A stretch of 56,974 nucleotides of DNA from Acidobacteriota bacterium (GTDB lineage: Bacteria > Acidobacteriota > Terriglobia > Bryobacterales > Bryobacteraceae). Both the position numbers and the translations under genes were made by a program. The stretch's first letter is position 1, and each line of letters opens with the position of its first letter. Positions 52,194 through 56,974 of the stretch are shown one piece after another. Location: positions 1 to 56,974 of the forward strand of contig CANIVU010000054.1 in the NCBI GenBank assembly GCA_947470805.1, given 5' to 3'. The notes beneath the pieces were generated by a model that searched no databases, was not told the origin of the DNA, and worked only from the letters and a program-made list of their open reading frames with translations.

Positions 52194-54347
52194 TTACTCC
52201 AGGCGGATGACGGCGGCGTTGCGGTCCTGGATGGTTAGTTGGAGTTGGTTGTTGGTTAGCTTGGGGGTGGCGGTTCCGGACTGCCACAGTTCTTTGGGGG
52301 ATTTGTAGTTTTCGGTGAGGGTGACGGTGGCGGTGCGGGGGGCGCGACCGGGGTTGACTACCCATAGGTAGGTTCCGCCGGGGCCGGTGTGGAGGCGGGC
52401 TTGGAGGGAGGGATCGTTGACGGTGAGGCGCTGCTTGATGCCGGCCCATGGGAGGAGTCCGGCGAAGAAGGCTCGGGTATCCGGCGAGTGGTGGAGGAAG
52501 TACGATGCGCCGGGGAAGGTGCCGATTAGCAGGGTTCGGCCTTTACCGGCGGTGTGTTCGACGGCGGCGATGGTGTTGTCGGCATAGGCGCCGGCTTGCT
52601 TGCCGCCGGCGAGGGCGTACTGTTGGCGGAAGTAGCGGCCGCCGATGGGTTTGCTGTGGACTTGGAGGGTGAGTTTTTCGAGGAGGTCGGGCGTGAATTC
52701 GACGTAGGATTCGCGGGCGCCGAAGAGCGTATCGAGGCCGAAGTTGGGCTGGCTGGTGCCGACTTTGCCGTGTTCGCCGAAGTAGCCGGGGCAGCCTTCG
52801 CTGACGAGGATGCCGCCGTTGCGGACGTAGGTTTCAAGCTGGCGGGCGCTGGCGGCGGTTAGGTGGATGGGGTAGGGAAGGTAGACGAGCGGGTATTGGG
52901 CGATGTCGTCGAGGTGGACGAAATCGGGCTGGATATGGGAGTCGAAGAAGGCCTGGTAGGCGCCGCGGGCGGATTCGGCGTAGTGTTTGGTGCTGCCGTT
53001 TTGCTGGACGAAGTTGAAGACTTCGGCTTCGGGGATGAAGACGATGCCGACATCGCCGCGGACGGGGCGGGAGCGCCAGATGTCCTTGTTGGCGTTGGCC
53101 CACTTGGCGACTTTACCGGCCATTTCGGCGCGGGGGGTGACGGAGCCATCCATGCCCATGGGGCCGAAGGCGCCGAAGAGGGGGCCATCAAGGAGCGGGC
53201 GCCAGCGGGGGTAGAGGATGCCTGTCGCGCCGCCGGCCATGGAGATGAGGTTCCAGAGGCGGACGTCTTTGTCTTCGGAGATGCGACCGTCTTCGCGGGG
53301 GCGGCCGATGACTTGGGGCTGCATCCAGAGCGGGCCGGCCTGGGCTTCGGCGTGCCAGAAGGGTTTGCCACGGGAGCCGGCGCGGGTGAGGTCGAGGGCA
53401 TGGAACTGTTTCCAGAGCTCGCTGCCCTTGCGGGAGGCGACCCAGGTGAGGCCCCAGGAATCGACTTGGGCGGCGGAGCGCCAGTCGTTGTTAGCAGATG
53501 CCGGGAGGCCTTCGAGGGTGGATGCGATGCCGTGGGCGGTGACGCGGTTGCGTTTGTCCAGGCTGCGGACGAGATCGACGCGCCACTGGTGGAGGCGGAA
53601 CATGTTGTCGGTGCGGAACTCCAGCCAGTCTAGGCTTTCGGGGTAGCCGCCGAGGGAGCGGGGCGGGTGGACGTTGGACCAATCGGCATAGCTGTAGCGA
53701 TACCAGGCTTTGCCGAGGGCTTCCAGGGTGCCGTACTTTTTCTGGAGCCAGGCGCGGAATTTCTGCTGGGTGGCGTCGCAGTAGCAGAGCATTTTGGGGG
53801 GCGCGCCGCCGGGCCAGGCGTGTTCGTTCCAGAGGTCCCAGGCCCACATGGCGGGGTGGTCCTTGTAGCGGTTGACGAGGGCGGTGAGGAAGCCGCCGGC
53901 GCGTTCGCGGGCGTCTTCGTTGTCGAGGCAGAGGCCGGGGAAGCCGCCGGTGGCACTGGAGCCGGAGATGGAGGAGGCCGTGCGGGTGCCGTCGGAGGCG
54001 AGGTAGCGGGCGTGGCTGAACTGGTCGTACATCCACTCGGGGGCGGCGGTGATCATTTCCGAGACGGTGACTTTGATGCCGTTTTCGGCGGCGAGTTCAA
54101 ACATGCGGTCGTAGTCGCGCCAGTCGAATTTGCCGGGAGCGATTTCGATGGCCGACCACATGAACCAGTGGCGGAAGTTGTTGACGCCGAGCTGGGCGGC
54201 CTGTTTGTGGTCCTTGGCCCAGTCTTCTTCGGGCGGGTTGGATTTGCGGAAGTAGACGGCGCCGTAGGGGAAGACGGGGTCGCCGGGGGCGGGGGCGGCG
54301 AGGAGGGAGGCGGCGGGGAGGGTGGCGAGGAAGGTGCGGCGTTGCAT
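52194..54347 (-). CDS. Exported GH42 beta-galactosidase
   Basis: A 717-residue secreted glycosidase. The start MQRRTFLATLPAASLLAA is a twin-arginine-like signal. Clan GH-A barrel pieces are FPYGAVYF, RHWFMWSAIEIAPGKFDWRD and DLWNEHAWPGG, where NEH holds the acid/base glutamate. FWHAEAQAGPLWM contains the probable nucleophile glutamate. A trimerisation-like domain and a C-terminal beta domain follow, as is usual for GH42. It would release terminal galactose from plant or microbial glycans. It is divergent from the porin gene by 114 bases. Confidence 0.9.
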   Translation of the reverse strand: MQRRTFLATLPAASLLAAPAPGDPVFPYGAVYFRKSNPPEEDWAKDHKQAAQLGVNNFRHWFMWSAIEIAPGKFDWRDYDRMFELAAENGIKVTVSEMITAAPEWMYDQFSHARYLASDGTRTASSISGSSATGGFPGLCLDNEDARERAGGFLTALVNRYKDHPAMWAWDLWNEHAWPGGAPPKMLCYCDATQQKFRAWLQKKYGTLEALGKAWYRYSYADWSNVHPPRSLGGYPESLDWLEFRTDNMFRLHQWRVDLVRSLDKRNRVTAHGIASTLEGLPASANNDWRSAAQVDSWGLTWVASRKGSELWKQFHALDLTRAGSRGKPFWHAEAQAGPLWMQPQVIGRPREDGRISEDKDVRLWNLISMAGGATGILYPRWRPLLDGPLFGAFGPMGMDGSVTPRAEMAGKVAKWANANKDIWRSRPVRGDVGIVFIPEAEVFNFVQQNGSTKHYAESARGAYQAFFDSHIQPDFVHLDDIAQYPLVYLPYPIHLTAASARQLETYVRNGGILVSEGCPGYFGEHGKVGTSQPNFGLDTLFGARESYVEFTPDLLEKLTLQVHSKPIGGRYFRQQYALAGGKQAGAYADNTIAAVEHTAGKGRTLLIGTFPGASYFLHHSPDTRAFFAGLLPWAGIKQRLTVNDPSLQARLHTGPGGTYLWVVNPGRAPRTATVTLTENYKSPKELWQSGTATPKLTNNQLQLTIQDRNAAVIRLE

Positions 54348-54461
54348 GGGTGTGGCCGCATTATTTCATTTTGGGGGGCGCGATGGGTGGGGGCGAACTA
54401 TCTCCCCCTGAGATGGTATTTGGTTAATACCAGTGGTTCTCCGGTCGATAGATCTACTTGT

Positions 54462-55676
54462 ATGTACCCTCCATTCGTTCGGTCTCTAATTGGTATTTGC
54501 GCACTCGGCGGCTGCCTTTTTACCTCGCCTGTTTTACAGGCGCAGGTGAAGATCGGCGGCAAAGAGCTACAGGTCCATGGGTTCCTGCAACAAGGGTTTG
54601 CGGTCTCCACCAACAACAATTTTCTATCGATGAAGACGACCAGCGGCAGCTTCTCGATGACTGACGGCGGTGTAAATCTCTCGATGAAGGTCACACCAAA
54701 GTTCCGGGTTGGCGCGCAGTTGTTCAGCCGCAACATTGGTGATATCGGAAACGGGAAGGTGCAACTGGACTGGGCGTTCGGCGATTACAAGTTCAACGAC
54801 TATTTCGGTGTTCGCGTGGGGAAAGTAAAAACAACGCTCGGTCTGTTCAACGACACGCAGGACATGGAGTTTGTCCACACGTTCGCGTTGCTGCCGCAAT
54901 CGGTCTATCCCACCGATCAGCGTGCGACGACGATCGCGCATGTGGGCGGTGATATCTATGGGAACATCCCGTTGAAAAAGGCGGGGCGATTGAGTTACGT
55001 GCTGTATGGTGGCCAGCGTCCAGACGACCCGCGCGGCGGCTATTATCTGGGCACGCGCGACGGGGGCGCGCCGATTAGCCGTTACAAATCGATTGTAATA
55101 GGTGGCGACCTGCGCTGGATCACGCCGGTTGAAGGCCTTGTGGCGGGGTACTCGCATTTCGATATTCACGGGTACGTACTTGGGGGGCTGACCTCGGTTT
55201 ACGGACAGCCGATTCCCATTCCCGGCGGGCTGCCGTTTCGGGACGATGTGAATGGGCACATCAGTTCCTATTACGGGGATTTCCAGCGCGGGAAGTTTCG
55301 TGCGTTCACCGAGTTTCAGTTGTCGGATCAGCATAACCGCCTCACCGGTATTCCGTACCCGCCATCGACCGACCAGCGCCGGTCCTGGTACGTTGCCGGC
55401 ACCTATCGTGTTCATTCCAAGGTTGAAATGGGTAGCTACTATGCGGACTACCGGGGCGATCGACGCCTCGGATTTTCGCCGACGAATGGGATTCGGGGGC
55501 CGGTGGTCTCTGCGCGATTCGACATCAACCGATTCTGGAACGTGAAAGTGGAGGAACACTTCATGGATGGTTTTGCCGACCCGATTTCCTCCCGCACGTT
55601 TTACCCGAGTACCAATCCGCAAGGGCTGAAGCCGAAGTCGACGGTATTCCTGCTGCGCACAGGGTTTGTGTTCTAA
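54462..55676 (+). CDS. Porin-like outer-membrane beta-barrel protein
   Basis: A 404-residue outer-membrane protein. The signal peptide (LIGICALGGCLFTSPVLQA) is followed by alternating aromatic beta strands (VQLDWAFGDYKFNDYFGVRV, KVEMGSYYADYRG) ending in the terminal aromatic TVFLLRTGFVF. The beginning (VKIGGKELQVHGFLQQGFAV) is like outer-membrane porins with a short plug. It is followed within 15 bases by a PstS-like gene, so it may pass the same solute. The solute is unknown. Confidence 0.75.
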   Translation: MYPPFVRSLIGICALGGCLFTSPVLQAQVKIGGKELQVHGFLQQGFAVSTNNNFLSMKTTSGSFSMTDGGVNLSMKVTPKFRVGAQLFSRNIGDIGNGKVQLDWAFGDYKFNDYFGVRVGKVKTTLGLFNDTQDMEFVHTFALLPQSVYPTDQRATTIAHVGGDIYGNIPLKKAGRLSYVLYGGQRPDDPRGGYYLGTRDGGAPISRYKSIVIGGDLRWITPVEGLVAGYSHFDIHGYVLGGLTSVYGQPIPIPGGLPFRDDVNGHISSYYGDFQRGKFRAFTEFQLSDQHNRLTGIPYPPSTDQRRSWYVAGTYRVHSKVEMGSYYADYRGDRRLGFSPTNGIRGPVVSARFDINRFWNVKVEEHFMDGFADPISSRTFYPSTNPQGLKPKSTVFLLRTGFVF

Positions 55677-55691
55677 ACAGGAGTTACGAAA

Positions 55692-56096
55692 ATGAAAAAC
55701 TTACTGGCTTTCTTTCTAGTTGGAGTGTCCGCGTGTTTCGCAGAGGTGGTCATTGTGGCCAATCCGAGCGTGAAAGCCACCGCTGTGAGCGCCGATGAAT
55801 TGAAGCAGGTATTCCTCGGTTCCAAGGCGACGCTGGGCGATGGTTCGGCGGTGGAACCGGTGCTGGCGCAGTCTGGCGCGGCGCATGAGGCCTTTCTGAA
55901 GACGTATGTCGGCAAGTCCGATCCGGCACTTCGGAATCACTTCAAAAGTCTTGTTTTTACGGGCAAGGGATCGATGCCGAAGAGCTTCGCGACGGATGCC
56001 GAGATCGTCGCCTTCGTTGCAAAGACAAAGGGCGCGATTGGCTATCTGGCCGCGGCTCCGTCCGCTGGCGGCGTGAAACTATTGACCGTGAAATAG
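55692..56096 (+). CDS. PstS-like periplasmic binding protein, short
   Basis: A 134-residue periplasmic protein with a signal peptide (MKNLLAFFLVGVSACFA). It matches one lobe of phosphate-type binding proteins: SADELKQVFLGSKATLGDGS, HEAFLKTYVGKSDPALRNHF and IVAFVAKTKGAIGYLAAAP. At half the usual length it is a single-lobe member, often found beside porins and sensors rather than PstCAB. AGGAG lies before the ATG. Ligand unknown. Confidence 0.8.
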   Translation: MKNLLAFFLVGVSACFAEVVIVANPSVKATAVSADELKQVFLGSKATLGDGSAVEPVLAQSGAAHEAFLKTYVGKSDPALRNHFKSLVFTGKGSMPKSFATDAEIVAFVAKTKGAIGYLAAAPSAGGVKLLTVK

Positions 56097-56113
56097 CTGA
56101 GAGTGTAACTGCC

Positions 56114-56848
56114 GTGAAGACATCAGGAATCGCCGCCAAAGTATGGCTAAGTATCGGAATTTTCGCTGCGGGGTATCTGATCTCGATCGCCACTGGACAA
56201 GTGCAGGGGTACGCCACAGAACGCCGATTACGGACGACGGCGGAGACTTTGTTTCCGGTGGCACAGCGCACGCAGGATGCCTCGGAGAGCTTCTTGCGTA
56301 TGGCGCGAAACTTCAATGACGCGGTGATGCTGGAAGACGAGTCGGCACTGGATCGTGCTGGGCAAGAGGCGTCGACGACAGTACAATCGCTGCGTGCTTC
56401 TGCCGCGCTACCGGGCATTGCCGCCGAGCGGCAGCAGGCGGTGCAGCGAATGGCGAAGGCGATGGAGCAGGTGGCCGCAGCGGGACGTTCCACCTACGGC
56501 GGTATGTTACGTGCCAAGGGCAACATGACTCCGGAGCTACAACGGCAAAGCCGGGACCTGGCGAGCCAGATGGAGGTGGCAAAAACCGGGTTGCAGGCGC
56601 TTGCCAACGATACCGCCAAGGATCTGCAGAACGAGTTGCAGGCGCTGGAGCGAAGTTCGGGATGGCAGCGTGGGTTGAACCTGACGGTACTGGCGTTGAC
56701 GCTTTTAATCTCCGTCTTCTTCGTGAATCGGACGATTCAGCGATCAGTGATCGGTCCGGTGGCCCGGGTGATTCACGGCGTAGAGGTGGCGGTTGGCGAA
56801 GCCTCCCTGGCCAGCGAGCAGATGGCTAGTGTAGTGCTTCAGAAGTAG
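56114..56848 (+). pseudogene. Chemoreceptor N-terminal half, cut by an IS630 insertion
   Basis: The 244-residue product has a membrane helix (VWLSIGIFAAGYLISIATG), a four-helix-bundle-like sensor domain and a second helix (NLTVLALTLLISVFFVN) then the start of a HAMP-like and signalling region (VEVAVGEASLASEQMA). A chemoreceptor needs a further 250 residues of methylated helices. The frame instead reads VVLQK and stops, and a transposase begins 50 bases on. So the gene is inactive or yields a stub. Confidence 0.75.
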
Positions 56849-56974
56849 GAACGAATATCGGACCGGCGGCATCCGTATACTGGAGGAGCCGGTTGCCGAT
56901 GCGCGTTGCCCCCAAAGTTGAGTTGACTGCCGAACAAAGAACTACGCTGCAGGCTTGGGCCAATGGACGTAAAA
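56849..56974 (+). mobile_element. IS630-family element, left end
   Basis: This holds the leading end of an IS630-type element that continues past the window. Family elements insert at TA; candidate sites are TA at 56827-56828 and 56832-56833, inside the chemoreceptor gene. The exact terminal repeat cannot be fixed without the other end. Confidence 0.55.
56899..56974 (+). CDS. IS630-family transposase, N-terminus only
   Basis: Twenty-five codons are visible. After MRVAPKVELTAEQRTTLQAW the frame reads ANGRK. The LTAEQRTTLQ block is typical of the helix-turn-helix start of IS630 transposases. GGAGGAG precedes the ATG by about 9 bases. The rest lies beyond the window. Confidence 0.7.
   Translation, partial: MRVAPKVELTAEQRTTLQAWANGRK

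Noticed and set aside
52387-52862. Small plus-strand ORFs opposite the GH42 gene
   Set aside because: They mirror the glycosidase frame and carry no family features.

Overview
The window looks like chromosomal DNA of a high-GC Acidobacteriota bacterium, most likely from the Bryobacterales/Solibacter group. The evidence is indirect. There is a very large Oar-type TonB-dependent receptor with an N-terminal carboxypeptidase-regulatory domain, and an NHL-propeller protein ending in what looks like the Solibacter-type C-terminal domain (TIGR03437). There is also a planctomycete-type cytochrome/DUF1549/DUF1553 protein paired with DUF1501, several exported Gfo/Idh/MocA oxidoreductases, and many twin-arginine-like signal peptides. 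No rRNA, tRNA, CRISPR array or phage module was seen.

Layout. 1-1850: an IS110-family (DEDD) transposase running off the left edge, its upstream non-coding end (a candidate bridge-RNA region) and a decayed tail of a second, related copy. 2088-5888: a LytS/LytTR two-component pair followed by an exported Gfo/Idh/MocA oxidoreductase. 5885-9674 (minus): CAP-domain protein, NTF2-like protein, a small gene broken by an in-frame TAG, a small membrane protein and a large YfhO-like membrane protein. 9807-11936: a PEP-CTERM protein coupled to a collagen-like repeat protein and closed by a strong terminator. 12256-16466: a multi-CXXCH DUF1549/DUF1553 protein and its DUF1501 partner. 16456-19833: a PAS-GGDEF-EAL sensor. 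19914-22953: the 5-oxoprolinase genes pxpB-pxpC-pxpA followed by an exported RraA-like protein. 22992-28604: PKD-domain protein, serine beta-lactamase-like hydrolase, rsmG (the only clear housekeeping gene), a second Gfo/Idh/MocA protein, an LRR-like gene split by TAG, and a small lipoprotein. 28587-33274: an acyltransferase-type membrane protein and two exported multidomain esterases.

33275-36531 is a cluster of small stress-type proteins (bacterioferritin-like, DUF3309-like, CsbD-like, glycine-zipper protein) plus an alpha/beta hydrolase. 36532-36839 holds a possible structured RNA leader with a minute ORF. 36840-39828: aldo/keto reductase, a frameshifted PQQ-propeller/EF-hand gene and an MFS transporter. 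39825-41281: a molybdopterin oxidoreductase with its cytochrome b partner. 41373-45775: two divergent genes that both appear to have lost their 5' ends, followed by an intact redox operon (b-type membrane protein, Fe-S flavoprotein, TPR protein). 45825-54347: NHL/TIGR03437 protein, a perfect 39-bp palindrome, the TonB receptor and a GH42 beta-galactosidase. 54462-56974: porin-like protein, PstS-like periplasmic protein, a chemoreceptor cut short, and the start of an IS630-family transposase.

The genes together suggest a heterotroph with many exported enzymes for plant- or microbe-derived carbohydrates, esters and peptides. Several genes are broken (in-frame stops, frameshift, IS truncation, 5' deletions), so the region is being remodelled. 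No single block proves to be a new system. The strongest candidates for follow-up are the b-cytochrome/Fe-S flavoprotein/TPR operon, the PEP-CTERM/collagen pair, the putative IS110 bridge RNA and the hairpin leader at 36584-36639.
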